Program-made: the position numbers and the translations under genes
Notes under the pieces: generated by a model
The model's database searches: none
Told to the model about the DNA's origin: nothing
What the model saw: only the letters and a program-made list of their open reading frames with translations
Assembly (NCBI GenBank): GCA_035610835.1
Contig: CM069455.1
Location: forward strand, 35,483,596-35,547,595
Direction of reading: 5' to 3'
Origin: Ophiura sarsii
Lineage: Eukaryota; Echinodermata; Ophiuroidea; Amphilepidida; Ophiuridae
DNA: 64,000 nucleotides
Part shown: positions 1 through 10,130 of the stretch, one piece after another
Numbering within the stretch: position 1 is the first letter of the stretch
Layout of the letters: every line of letters begins with the position of its first letter

Positions 1-414
1 GAGCGCCAGGTGTGAGCGTCTACATGTGGACGCAAGTTTGCCAACGAGGTGGCAAAAAATTGCATCCTAACAAAAATGTGTGCGTCGCGTCCATGGACCG
101 ATTGTTAGGGCGCCATCTATTGTCGAAATTGTGTCCGACGTCATCCGATGGGTTTCAACTTTCAAGATATGATAAACCCGGAAATGAAAAGCCGCAGCGA
201 CTTGACTAAATAAACCCATTTCCAGTGAATCTCCACTATACTTTGCACTAATTAAGAGTGATTTAGCTGACAATTTGTTTTCTTCTTATAAGCTTATTAT
301 TATTTTGTTGAACTTTTATTTTCGAGTTTCGGGAAGTTGCGCGTCCAACTGGACGTAAAATACACATGCCTACTCGAGTTTGAAAAGCCGTCAGAATTTT
401 CAAAATCCCGTTAG
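1..414. other. No recognisable feature
   Basis: Nothing identifiable was found here. The short open frames on both strands show no known domain, and no splice-bounded exon was recognised. The stretch runs into the tandem repeat that begins near 415. Confidence 0.5.
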
Positions 415-655
415 GCAATTGTTTTAACACCAACCATACCTTCAGTACAAAGTTAGACAATTGTATTAACTCTAACCATTACTGCAATGCTAAGTTAGGC
501 AATTGTATTGATACTAACTTAACCTTCAGTGCAAAGTAAGGCAATTGTATTAACACCAACCATACTTTAAGTGCAAAGTTAGGCAATTGTATTAACACCA
601 ACCATACCTTCAGTGCAAAGTTTGGTAATTGTATTGATACTAACTATAACTTCAG
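415..655. repeat. ~40-bp minisatellite, left part
   Basis: This is a direct tandem repeat of about 40 bp. The core reads roughly CAATTGTATTAACACCAACC followed by ATACCTTCAGTGCAAAGTTAGG, with about six diverged copies. The same unit resumes at 4293, immediately after the LINE, and again at 5625-6300. The array was therefore one block that the LINE split. Confidence 0.85.
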
Positions 656-3600
656 AAAAGGTAGGCATTATCCCAGTGCCGAGGAGCCGAAAATTACCTT
701 TTTTCAGCACCCATGGGTGTTGGAGCATCCATGAGTGTTGGATTTTTCCCAAGTGGGTATTTTTTTCCCATTTGGGTGCTCCTACTCTACTCTTTCTCTT
801 ATTTCACCTTTCACCCTTTCTACTACCTTCTCTAGCTTATGTAATTCCTTTCGCATCTCAGTTGGCTAGGATAGGTGAGCCAAGTTAACTGGCTAGTTAG
901 TTCGCCTTTCTGGTTTGTCTAGGATAGAGGTTCTATTCCTATGTGTAGGTTATAGGCGCCTGATCCCTGGAAAGATCGAGACTTAACTGATATCTTTCTG
1001 AGGTACAGGATACAGATCCTCAGTTTGATGGTGACGGCGCAACACCACACGGTGTTAGTGTGGGTGCCAACTGGTGATGTTACTATCCCTCTCTCTTTTC
1101 TTCTTCCTCTCCCAATCATAGAGTAAGAATAGGTGTTGCATTTAAGGTGTGGGTACCCTTCACGAGGAAGGATCTGGGCGCCCACCTCGTTGTATGTATT
1201 TCCATCAGTACACGCCCATGGAAACCTTATAGATAACCTATGATGACGAAACTTAGTAATGGGGCAGCCACCAGCCTAGCATACCAAGGTGGTACCTCCG
1301 GACCCAGAGGGGAAAGTAACGGGCAACAAAACCAATCCCGACCCTTGTCCTGTGATAACGCACCGAATGGAGCCGAAGGAAGGACTATGGGAAAGGATCT
1401 TAAGTTAAGAAAAGTCATACGATTTGGAACATGGAATGTGAGAACTCTATCACAGCCTGGCACTCTCGAGCTTCTGACCAGACAGATGGACAGATGCAAA
1501 GTGAACATCCTAAGTATTGCTGAGGTACGCTGGTCAGGAAAAGGCCACTTCTCCACAGATGACCACACCATATACTACTCAGGAAATGAGAAAGGAGGGA
1601 GCAAAGGTGTAGCTTTCATCACCAGTAAAATCATATCAAAGTTTGTCTTGGGCTACAACCCAGTCAGTGACAGGATCATCTCCATCAGATTCCAAGCTCG
1701 ACCTATTAACCTCTCAGTCATTCAAGTATATGCACCAACCTCCGCTGCCTCTGATGAAGATCTGGAATGTTTTTACAGCCAACTGCAGGAAACCCTTGAT
1801 GGCATTCCGAAGAGAGATATCATCATGATAACAGGTGATTTCAACGCAAAAGTCAGAGAAGGCATCCAAAGTGAAGACGAAACCATGGCCTTGGGCCCGC
1901 ATGGCTTGGGAAGCAGAAACGAAAGAGGTAGTACACTCGTGGATTTCTGTGTAGCAAACAGACTCTTTATTACAAACACAATTTTCCAACAACACCCGAG
2001 ACGGAAGTACACTTGGATATCTCCAAACGGCCTCACAAGAAACCAGATTGACTACATCCTCATTAGCAGTAGGTGGAAGTCTTCTATCAAGATAGCAAAA
2101 ACCCTGCCAGGGGCAGATATAGGTAGTGACCACCAACTTCTGATTGCTGATTTTCAAATCAAGTTGAAGATGACCAAAGGTGCTCCAAAACCCTGCAGAT
2201 TTGATTTGCAGCATCTTGATGACAAATACAGAGTGGAGACCAGAAATATGTTTCAAGAACTGATGGTAAGAGACGAGGAAACAACTCCTGATGAACTCTG
2301 GCTGGACATCAAAAACTCTATTCTCAGCGCAGCCAAAAAACATGTTCCTAAGAAACAGAAGAGAAAGACCACATCATGGCTGTCACATGAAACCATCAAC
2401 TTAGCAGATGAAAGACGCCAATTGAAGGAAGCTGGTCTGCAAGGCAGTAACCTATACAGAAGACTTTCAAGTGAGGTTCAACTGAATTCTAGGAGAGATA
2501 AAAATAAGCATATCCAACAGCAATGCCAAGAACTTGAGGATCACAGTTTTCACAAAAACAGCAGAGAGCTCTTTAGATGCATAAAAAACATCACCTCAAA
2601 AACGACAACTAGATTGGCTATCATCAAGGACGAGCAAGGAAAGGTCTTAACTGAGAGTGAAGAAATCAAGGATCGTTGGAAAAGCTACTGTGAAAATCTG
2701 TATGCGTCCCAAGAAGAGACAAATGGCTCACAGGAGTCTCCCCCGCCTCCACTAGGTGAAGATGAGCCTGATATTCTTCTATCAGAGGTCCAGGAAGCCA
2801 TCAAGAAGTTAAAGAGTCAAAAGGCACCTGGTCTAGACGATATTCCAAGTGAGCTCCTGAAGCAAGCTGATGATTCTGTAGCAGTTATTATGCAAAAGCT
2901 GTGCAATACTGTGTGGAAGTCAAGAGTATGGCCAGAGGATTGGAAGAGATCAGTTTTCCTAACACTTCCAAAGAAAGGGGATGCTAGCGAATGTAAAAAT
3001 CATCGTACCATCGCTCTGATTTCACATGCAAGCAAAATCCTGCTGCACATCATCAACGAACGTCTTAGACCTCATCTTGAACGTGAACTTCCTGCTGAGC
3101 AAGCCGGTTTCCGGAAAGGCCGCGGCACAAGAGATCAGATAGCCAATGTACGTCACATAATGGAAAAATGTTTTGAATTCCAGAGGGAGCTCTTCATGTG
3201 CTTCATAGACTACGCTAAGGCCTTTGATTGTGTGAGATATTCCGCATTGTGGACAGCACTGCAAGAAATGGGAATCCCTTACCACCTCGTCCACCTAATT
3301 CGCAATCTGTATGATGGTCAAGCTGCCTGTGTGCGCACTGAGAAAGGAAACAGTGACTGGTTTGCTCTAGGTCAGGGAGTCCGTCAAGGGTGCATACTTT
3401 CACCAGCACTCTTCAACCTTTATGCAGAGTCTATAATGAGACGTGCATTGGATGATTGGCCAGGGGGGCTGTCAGTAGGTGGATACCAAATACACAATCT
3501 ACGTTATGCCGATGACACCACCCTGTTTGCAACAAATATGGAAGAGATGGCGGAACTCCTGAAGAAAGTCAAGGTGGAGAGTGAGCAGCTTGGCCTACGT

Positions 3601-4292
3601 CTAAATGTCAGCAAGACCAAGATCATGTCCATAGGCACAGATGGTGTTGGAGAGCCTCTCATAATTGATGGTAATAAGGTGGAATCGGTCTCGAAATTCA
3701 ACTTCCTTGGATCCCTGATCACCAAAGAGGGTGGTTGCAGCCAAGAGATTAGACACCGTTTAGCAATGGCTAGATCAGCAATGATCAACCTAAGCAAGAT
3801 CTGGGCTGACAGAGGAATAACCAGAGCAACAAAAACCAGGCTTGTCCAAGCCCTTGTATTTCCAATTGCCATGTATGCATGTGAGACGTGGACCCTAACC
3901 AAAGCTGACAAAAACAGAATAGCTGCTTTCGAGATGTGGTGTTGGAGGCGTATGCTACGTATCGTATGGACAATGAGAAGGACCAATGCCAGTATTAATG
4001 AAGAAATAGGGGTGTCTAAACGACTTCTTCATGCTATCAACACCCAAATGCTGAGCTACTTCGGCCATATCTCACGCCGCAAGGGTAATAACCTGGAGAA
4101 GATGATCATGCAAGGCATGATTGAAGGGAAGCGCAAGAGAGGCAGACCTCGTTCCCGGTGGATTGACCAAATAAAGTTGATTACTGGACACCCGCTCCGT
4201 GATTGTTACTCCTTTGCTGAAAATCGTTATTTGTGGCGCAATATCTGTAAGGTCACGAGCTGTCAGTCATGACAGGACCGAACCAACCAACC
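656..4292 (+). mobile_element. RTE-like non-LTR retrotransposon, probably full length
   Basis: The element contains a 5' untranslated region of about 580 bp, one long ORF (1240-4272) and a 3' tail of only about 20 bp that ends in a short AACC repeat. A very short 3' UTR ending in a simple repeat is typical of the RTE group. The 10-mer ATAACTTCAG occurs at 646-655 and again at 4293-4302. It fits a target-site duplication, although the surrounding minisatellite carries this motif anyway. The element has split that minisatellite. Poly(A) is absent. The exact 5' end is inferred from where the satellite match stops. Confidence 0.8.
1240..4272 (+). CDS. LINE ORF: APE endonuclease plus reverse transcriptase
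   Basis: This is an uninterrupted 1010-residue ORF. It would nick target DNA and copy the element RNA by target-primed reverse transcription. Residues ~60-310 form an apurinic endonuclease-like domain with TWNVRTL, AEVRW, TGDFNAKV, NQIDYIL and GSDHQLL motifs. Residues ~520-860 form the reverse transcriptase: LPKKGDASECKNHRTIAL, FRKGRGTRDQI, FIDYAKAFDCV (motif A), GVRQGCILSPALFNLYAE (motif B) and YADD at residues 756-759 (motif C). The C-terminal part, with YACETWTL, WCWRRMLRI, YFGHISRR and KRKRGRPRSRW, resembles BovB/RTE proteins. Length and single-ORF layout fit RTE. RNase H is not seen. The start could instead be the second methionine at 1387, just before the endonuclease domain. All catalytic motifs are present and no stop interrupts them, so the copy may be young or active. 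The RTE call is from remembered family motifs. Confidence 0.93.
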   Translation: MMTKLSNGAATSLAYQGGTSGPRGESNGQQNQSRPLSCDNAPNGAEGRTMGKDLKLRKVIRFGTWNVRTLSQPGTLELLTRQMDRCKVNILSIAEVRWSGKGHFSTDDHTIYYSGNEKGGSKGVAFITSKIISKFVLGYNPVSDRIISIRFQARPINLSVIQVYAPTSAASDEDLECFYSQLQETLDGIPKRDIIMITGDFNAKVREGIQSEDETMALGPHGLGSRNERGSTLVDFCVANRLFITNTIFQQHPRRKYTWISPNGLTRNQIDYILISSRWKSSIKIAKTLPGADIGSDHQLLIADFQIKLKMTKGAPKPCRFDLQHLDDKYRVETRNMFQELMVRDEETTPDELWLDIKNSILSAAKKHVPKKQKRKTTSWLSHETINLADERRQLKEAGLQGSNLYRRLSSEVQLNSRRDKNKHIQQQCQELEDHSFHKNSRELFRCIKNITSKTTTRLAIIKDEQGKVLTESEEIKDRWKSYCENLYASQEETNGSQESPPPPLGEDEPDILLSEVQEAIKKLKSQKAPGLDDIPSELLKQADDSVAVIMQKLCNTVWKSRVWPEDWKRSVFLTLPKKGDASECKNHRTIALISHASKILLHIINERLRPHLERELPAEQAGFRKGRGTRDQIANVRHIMEKCFEFQRELFMCFIDYAKAFDCVRYSALWTALQEMGIPYHLVHLIRNLYDGQAACVRTEKGNSDWFALGQGVRQGCILSPALFNLYAESIMRRALDDWPGGLSVGGYQIHNLRYADDTTLFATNMEEMAELLKKVKVESEQLGLRLNVSKTKIMSIGTDGVGEPLIIDGNKVESVSKFNFLGSLITKEGGCSQEIRHRLAMARSAMINLSKIWADRGITRATKTRLVQALVFPIAMYACETWTLTKADKNRIAAFEMWCWRRMLRIVWTMRRTNASINEEIGVSKRLLHAINTQMLSYFGHISRRKGNNLEKMIMQGMIEGKRKRGRPRSRWIDQIKLITGHPLRDCYSFAENRYLWRNICKVTSCQS

Positions 4293-4545
4293 ATAACTTC
4301 AGTGCAAAGTTAGGCAATTGTAATATTAACACCAACCATACTTCAGTCCAAAGTTAGGCAATTGTATCAATACCAACCATAACTTCAGTGCAAAGTTAGG
4401 CAATTGTAATATCAACATCAACCATACTTCAGTCCAAAGTTAGGCAATTATATCAATACCAACCATACTTCAGTGCAAAGTTAGGCAATTGTAATATTAA
4501 CACCAACCATACTTCAGTGCAAAGTTAGGCAATTGCATTTTCTCA
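4293..4545. repeat. ~40-bp minisatellite, middle part
   Basis: Six or so tandem copies of the same ~40-bp unit seen before the LINE, here with alternating ACTTCAGTGCAAAG and ACTTCAGTCCAAAG variants. The alternation suggests a higher-order dimer of about 80 bp. Confidence 0.85.
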
Positions 4546-4624
4546 TTAAAAAATAAATGTTTTTCCTTCGATCGTACTTTGCTAAACTTGGGGAATTACT
4601 TTATCGATGTAAACGAATCTCACT

Positions 4625-4745
4625 TTGAGCAGCTTGGTGCTAAGCATAGATGAAAGGAACCGACAATTTGGAACCCGGTAGTATATATTTTACGGAATAA
4701 ATCGTATTGGAAACTGGAAACCAATGCTTTTAGCACCAAGCTGCC
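4625..4745. repeat. Short inverted repeat
   Basis: GCAGCTTGGTGCTAAGCAT near 4629 is mirrored by ATGCTTTTAGCACCAAGCTGC near 4723, making a hairpin of about 115 bp. It could be a small MITE or the remnant of one. No clear target duplication was found. Confidence 0.55.
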
Positions 4746-4782
4746 GAAAGCTGGATTCGATGTAAACAAGCATTAACCTTTT

Positions 4783-5076
4783 AGGGGTCGTCCATAATTT
4801 TCGCCATTTTCAGTTACGTACAAAGCGTACGTAAGAGGGGGGGAGGGGTCGAAATTACGTACAAAGCGTACATAAGAGGGGGGGAGGGGGTCGAAATATA
4901 CCCCAACCGTACGTAACTTAAATGGCGATCTTGAGAGGCGAGATTTTTTTTTTAAAGTACAAAATAAAATAAAATTTCGCCATTTATTGCGTACGTAACT
5001 CGAGGTGGGGAGGGGGGTAAAAAGTTACGTACGCTCTGTACGTAAGTGAAAATGGCGATAATTTTGGACGACCCCT
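4783..5076. mobile_element. MITE, AGGGGTCGTCC termini
   Basis: The element starts with AGGGGTCGTCC and ends with GGACGACCCCT. The inverted terminal repeats extend about 40 bp through CGCCATTTTC and TTACGTAC. GTACGTAA palindromes and G-rich runs fill the interior. There is no coding capacity. The superfamily is not assigned because the target duplication is unclear. Confidence 0.75.
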
Positions 5077-5088
5077 TAGCAATCTGCT

Positions 5089-5508
5089 TTGAACAACGTG
5101 ATAATTCGCTTTACTTCTCAACACGTGCGCGAGAGACTTTTGCATGCCCGAACTGAGGTTAATAATGTGATATTTCTTTTCTGTTCCACACGGTTCCCAG
5201 TGTGTTATTTTTACCATGTTACGCTACGTCATTCCATGTGGTTGGTTGGTTTGTTGGTGGTACCCAAAAACGTAATTATTGCGATAACCGCAAATACTGC
5301 GCTGTTGTTGATGAATGGAAATAAACTTTTAGGCGTAGGCTACGGACGAACGGAAAGTAAACTTCAGATTTGTTGCAGAATTCATGGAAATGGGTACATT
5401 CAAATTGGACCTTCAGCAAAATGGGAATGTAAAACTAAATGGGAATGTAAATTTGTTATTCTCTCAATACATTTCCGTAAATTTAGACTGAAAAAATATG
5501 AACGGTAG
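5089..5508 (+). other. Unassigned stretch with one open frame
   Basis: A 139-codon open frame covers most of this stretch between a MITE and the next satellite block. It has no recognisable domain, and its composition matches the surrounding non-coding DNA. I do not call it a gene. Confidence 0.3.
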
Positions 5509-5624
5509 GTAGAGTTTTTTTTTTTTTTTTCAAAATGTTGATAACATTTTTACGGTCGGCAGGTTTTAAGAGGGTCGGTCAGGTTACCGAAAACAACAAT
5601 TTATTTTTGTAAGGCCTAATTGTA

Positions 5625-6300
5625 TCGACACCAACTATATCTTCAGTGCCAAATCAGGCAATTGTATCGACACCAACTTTACCTTCAGTGCAAAGTAAGG
5701 CAATTGTAATAACACCAACCATTCCCTCAGTGCAAAGTTAGGTAATTGTATCAACACCAACCATACCTTCAGTGCAAAGTCGGCCAACTGCATCAACACC
5801 AACCATAACTACTACTGTAATGTACTGTAACTACTGTAAAGTTAGGCAATTATATCAACACCAACCATACCTTCAGTGCAAAGTAAGGCAATTGTAATAA
5901 TACCAACCATTCCCTCAGTGCAAAGTTAGGTAATTGTATCAACACCAACTATATCTTCAGTGCCAAATCAGGCAATTGTATCGACACCAACTATACCTTC
6001 AGATTCAGTGCAAAGGCAATTGTAATAACACCAACCATACCTCCAATGTAAAGTTAGGCAATTGTATCAACACCAACCATAACTACAATGTAAAGTTAGG
6101 CAATTGTATCAACACCAACCATAACTGCAATTTAAAGTTAGGCAATTGTATCGACAGACGACACAAACTATAGGCCTACCTTCAGTGCAAAGTAAGGCAA
6201 TTGTATTAACACCAACCATTCCCTCAGTGCAAAGTTAGGTAATTGTATCAATACCAACCATAACTGCAATGTAAAGCAAATTTGTATCGACACTCTGACC
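5625..6300. repeat. ~40-bp minisatellite, right part
   Basis: About 16 diverged copies of the ~40-bp unit (CAATTGTATCAACACCAACC plus a CTTCAGTGCAAAGT half). Several copies carry an ACTACAATGTAAAG variant. It belongs to the same family as 415-655 and 4293-4545, separated from them by a MITE and unique sequence. Confidence 0.85.
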
Positions 6301-6497
6301 ACGCAAATATGTATCGACACTCTGACCATTTTAATCTAAAGTTAATTTAAGTCAAGTCATTGACTAGAGTGGTCACAATACTGGTTAACCATCGCAGTAG
6401 TGTTCATAATCAGGCCTCAAATTAAGAAATGGAGAGGGCATGCAATATAAAGGCATATTATGCAATCTTTTCCATGGGACGCCCTCTACCCTTATTT

Positions 6498-6750
6498 CTT
6501 TTTCAAAGCAGATTTTCTTGCAGATTTACATTTCTGATCATAAATCATGAATATATTCTGAGTTACGGAGCGATACGATTCCTAAGTACTTCAGAATTGT
6601 GGTTTAAAGCGTGAAAAAAAATTTCACTCTAAATTGACTCTAAAACCATGATTTTGAAGTAATTAGGAATTGTATCACCCTGTAATTCAGAATATCTTTA
6701 TGATTTATATTCAGAAATGTAAAGCTGCAAATAAATCCGCTTTAAAAAAA
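6498..6750. repeat. Inverted-repeat hairpin, ~250 bp
   Basis: The arm around 6498-6600 (AAAGCAGATT, ACATTTCTGATC, ATTCTGAGTTAC, GATACGATTCCTAAGTACTTC) is mirrored at about 6655-6750 (GAAGTAATTAGGAATTGTATC, ATTCAGAATATC, TTCAGAAATGT). It is probably a MITE or foldback. No coding function was seen. Confidence 0.65.
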
Positions 6751-6772
6751 AAAATTGAGGATACCTGACTCG

Positions 6773-6836
6773 CCCCCCCCCCCCCTGCACTTAGGTTTGT
6801 GACCTGACTCTTCCCCCCCCCCCCCCCCCCCCCCCC
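6773..6836. repeat. Poly(C) tracts
   Basis: Two long C runs, the second about 20 bp, separated by a short GACCTGACTC-type spacer. They are followed by a GACCGACCGACCC motif that recurs near 5570, 22262, 40380 and 61500, so this is probably one end of a dispersed element. Confidence 0.7.
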
Positions 6837-7079
6837 TTCTAAAAATATTAACAAATATAAAAATGCCTGACCGACCGACCCTATTTCAGTGGACTGTTTG
6901 CTTGTAAATTGTATGTATCACTATCAGGGTGTTTTTTACTGTCCCCTTGTCCCCTTATACTGGTTTTTAGGTCGTCCGTAGGAAGAGACCTTATGGCAGC
7001 ATCCTTCGTGTGTAGTCTGTGTGTGTGTGTAGTGTGTGTCAACAATTTGGTATACACTTTTTGTTACAATTTGGTATAC

Positions 7080-8080
7080 ACTTTTTGTTTTGTCCATTTC
7101 TTTTCCATACAATGTCCAATTGCAATCAAACTTCGGTCATAGATGCAACATGGGAACCTTCATATGTTAATGAGGTCAAAGGTCACATACCAAGGTCAAA
7201 GGTCATCCGAGGTCAAGATGTATATGTAAAAGTGGCTGCATATGTAAAATTGATTACATTTGTCCATTTCTTTTCCATACAATGACCAATTGTAACCAAA
7301 CTTTGGTCATAGATACAACATGGAAACCTTCATATGTTAATGAGGTCAAAGGTCACATACCAAGGTCAAAGGTCATCTGAGGTCAAGATGTAAATGTAGA
7401 AATGGCTGCATATGTAAAATTGATTACATTTTTCAATTTCTTTTCCATACAATGTCCAATTGCAATCAAACTTCGGTCATAGATGCAACATGGGAACCTT
7501 CATATGTTAATGAGGTCAAAGGTCACATACCAAGGTCATCCGAGGTCAAGCTGCATATGTAAAATTGATTACAATTGTCCATTTCTTTTCCATACAATGA
7601 CCAATTGTAACCTAACTTTGGTCATAGATACAACATGGAAACCTTCATATGTTAATGAGGTCAAAGGTCACATACCAAGGTCAAAGGTCATCTGAGGTCA
7701 AGATGTAAATGTAGAAATGGCTGCATATGTAAAATTGATTACATTTTTCCATTTCTTTTCCATACAATGACCAATTGCAACCAAACTTCAGCCATAGATA
7801 CAACATGGAAACCCGCATATGTTAATGAGGTCGCATAGAAAGGTCAAAGGTCATCTGAGGTCAAGATGTAAAATTTAGTACACTTTTTTTTGTCTCTTGT
7901 TCATTTTTTTTGGTCTCTTGTTCATTTTTGCATACAATGACCAATTGCAACCAAAATTGGGTCACGGATGCAACATGGAAACATTCATATGTTAATTAGG
8001 TCAAAGGTCACATACCAAGGTCAAAGGTCATATGAGGTCAAGATGTAAAATTAGCTGCATATGTAAAATTAATTACATTT
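7080..8080. repeat. ~170-bp satellite with AGGTCA direct repeats
   Basis: Five to six head-to-tail monomers begin near 7091, 7261, 7431, 7576, 7745 and 7915, so the period is mostly ~170 bp, with one shortened monomer. Each begins with CATTTCTTTTCCATACAATG and contains AGGTCAAAGGTCA, usually twice, plus a further AGGTCA half-site. AGGTCA-N1-AGGTCA is the DR1 arrangement bound by RXR, HNF4 and COUP-TF type nuclear receptors. Whether it is bound here is unknown. Short open frames across the array are artefacts of the repeat. Confidence 0.88.
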
Positions 8081-8266
8081 AAACAGGTGAAGTACAATTG
8101 CAACCAAACTCCAGGATGTTTATTTTATTTTTTATATCCTGGATCCACTAGTGGTCTAACCTCTTTCTTTCTAGATGCCTGTGGTTTGAGATCCACCTTG
8201 TTTTTAATCTACCCATATAAACGGACGACCTATTTGGGACCGCTGTCCCTATTTTTAGTATTTTGT

Positions 8267-8764
8267 GTACCGTATTATCCCTATTAAGCGCCCAGGGCGG
8301 TTGGCAAAGTCATTTTGGGTGGGCGCTTATTATGTTACCTTTTTTAAAGGTTGTGAAGACATTTTGTTCGGTAAACATACCACATGTGAGCGGCCATCTT
8401 TGCTTTTCATTCGTGGCTAAAATACAACACTACGCACATTTGTACGCATTCCACACTACGCATGTTCAAAACCACCGAGAATAAACTCCCCAGTCGCTGT
8501 ACAGGCAGTGGTATCAGCGCTACTGTACGCGTGGCAGTAAGTGCCTAGTTGGATCGGGGAGAGCGGGCAGCGGCGGCGATCAAACCAGGCTTACGGGTAC
8601 TGCTTTACTGAAGGACGCCGTGGTGAAAAATATTTTTGTACAGTTCTACAGTAATTGAAAAGGTGGGCGCTTATAATATAAGGGATTGTTTGTTGGAAGT
8701 CATTGAGAAAAACGGGGGTGGGCGCTTATAAGGACATGGGCACTTAATAGGGATAATACGGTAC
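8267..8764. mobile_element. Non-autonomous inverted-repeat transposon, ~500 bp
   Basis: The left end, GTACCGTATTATCCCTATTA, is matched by the right end, TAATAGGGATAATACGGTAC. The repeat continues into AAGCGCCC, matching 27 of 28 positions. GGGCGCTTAT recurs inside near both ends. TA could be the duplicated target if the element proper starts at CCGTATT. No transposase is encoded. Confidence 0.82.
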
Positions 8765-8784
8765 CTTAAAAAGTTTGGATTATA

Positions 8785-10128
8785 CGAGGGGCAGTCAATA
8801 AATAGTGAAAGTGATCATGGTATGGGATGCATGAGTGATTCTATTGAGGGGATAATGTGATCAATACAAAGTATGAACCTTTGTCTTTCAAACAATACAC
8901 TTTTGGATTTTTAAGTGTGAACTATGACGTCATAGCATTGTCTCAAAGAAAGTACACTTGGGACACTGCTAAATCAGTTATTTGGCAGGAAATTTGAATT
9001 GTTTTTATGAAACATGTGGTAAGAAGATTGCATAACATGACATCAGAAGCAGGTAAATCCCGATTTTTTTTCCTGTGTAATTTGGAATGTGTACTAGTAT
9101 AAGAGGAAAAAGTAAGGAGAAGCAATTGAAAAAAAGGTATACAAATATCAGTATTTCAAATAGCTAATTTTCATTTAAAAATGCCCAGTCAGTGAATCAC
9201 TAATATTGCTGAAAATCAAACAATTTAGGAAAAATTCAAGCAATTAACCAGTTTGGAAGATTCCATATGATAGTTAACTAATTATCTGAACTTATTCGCA
9301 TGAAACCTGCAGAAAAAATGCGCATGCGCAGACGGCAGATAATTTTGAAACGGGCCCAAAATGGCTAAAATCTTGAAATTTACCAGATAAAAGCTTACTG
9401 TGCCTTCAAATTCTAATCAGAAATAATGAAAAAATGCTTAAATCAATGTGTAAACATATTGTGATAGTCAAAATGAAGATATACAGGAATGTATCAATCA
9501 AAGATGGCTGCCACAACCTCTCTTATTACTGTTATCTTTAGAGCTACTAGATATGTATTGTGTAGGTAATCATCATATAATTTCAATGGTTTGAGGAAAT
9601 TTTATGAACAGCTCATTTTGAAATCCTTACTATTATTGCTTTACATCCCACAACAATTTAGTAAATTATAATCCCTCCATTGTTCTTTATCCTTTGTTGT
9701 TTTCTAAGGTATATTATTGCGAATTTTGCTAAATAAAAGCGTATTTGAGATGGTCCCTTCTTGTTCGTATTGAGGCATTCAGATCTAAAAAAGAGTGTCA
9801 AACAGAGATAAGTGTGTATTCTAACTATGTGCCAAGTGTTATTTGCTTTTATGCTTGCATTGCCGAGATATACGCAAATGTATCCATCAACCCATATTCA
9901 ACATATTACATCCAGCCAAATAATTGACAGATTTCATTTTCAGTCAGTGTCTGAAACCTATTGTGTTTATGTTAATGACGTTACATAACCAAAGGTATCT
10001 AACAATCCAAAAGTGTATTGTTTGAAAGACAAAGGTTCATACTTTGTATTGATCACATTATCCCCTCAATAGAATCACTCATGCATCCCATACCATGATC
10101 ACTTTCATTATTTATTGACTGCCCCTCG
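8785..10128. mobile_element. Tc1/mariner-like non-autonomous element with ~125-bp TIRs
   Basis: The termini CGAGGGGCAGTCAATAAATA and its complement are flanked on both sides by TA, as expected for Tc1/mariner insertion. The inverted repeat covers about 125 bp (8785-8909 against 10004-10128) with few differences. The 1.1-kb interior has no open frame resembling a DDE/D transposase, so this is a deletion derivative or MITE. The superfamily rests on the termini and TA only. Confidence 0.85.
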
Positions 10129-10130
10129 TA

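Noticed and set aside
1714..2343. Minus-strand open frame inside the LINE
   Set aside because: It is a shadow of the endonuclease-RT ORF, with no independent domain.
415..6300. Regular ~40-bp repeats resembling a CRISPR array
   Set aside because: The whole unit repeats with drift and there are no unique spacers. The context is eukaryotic, so it is a minisatellite.
7019..7695. Open frames in the ~170-bp satellite
   Set aside because: The same peptide pieces recur with each monomer. They result from the repeat rather than coding selection.
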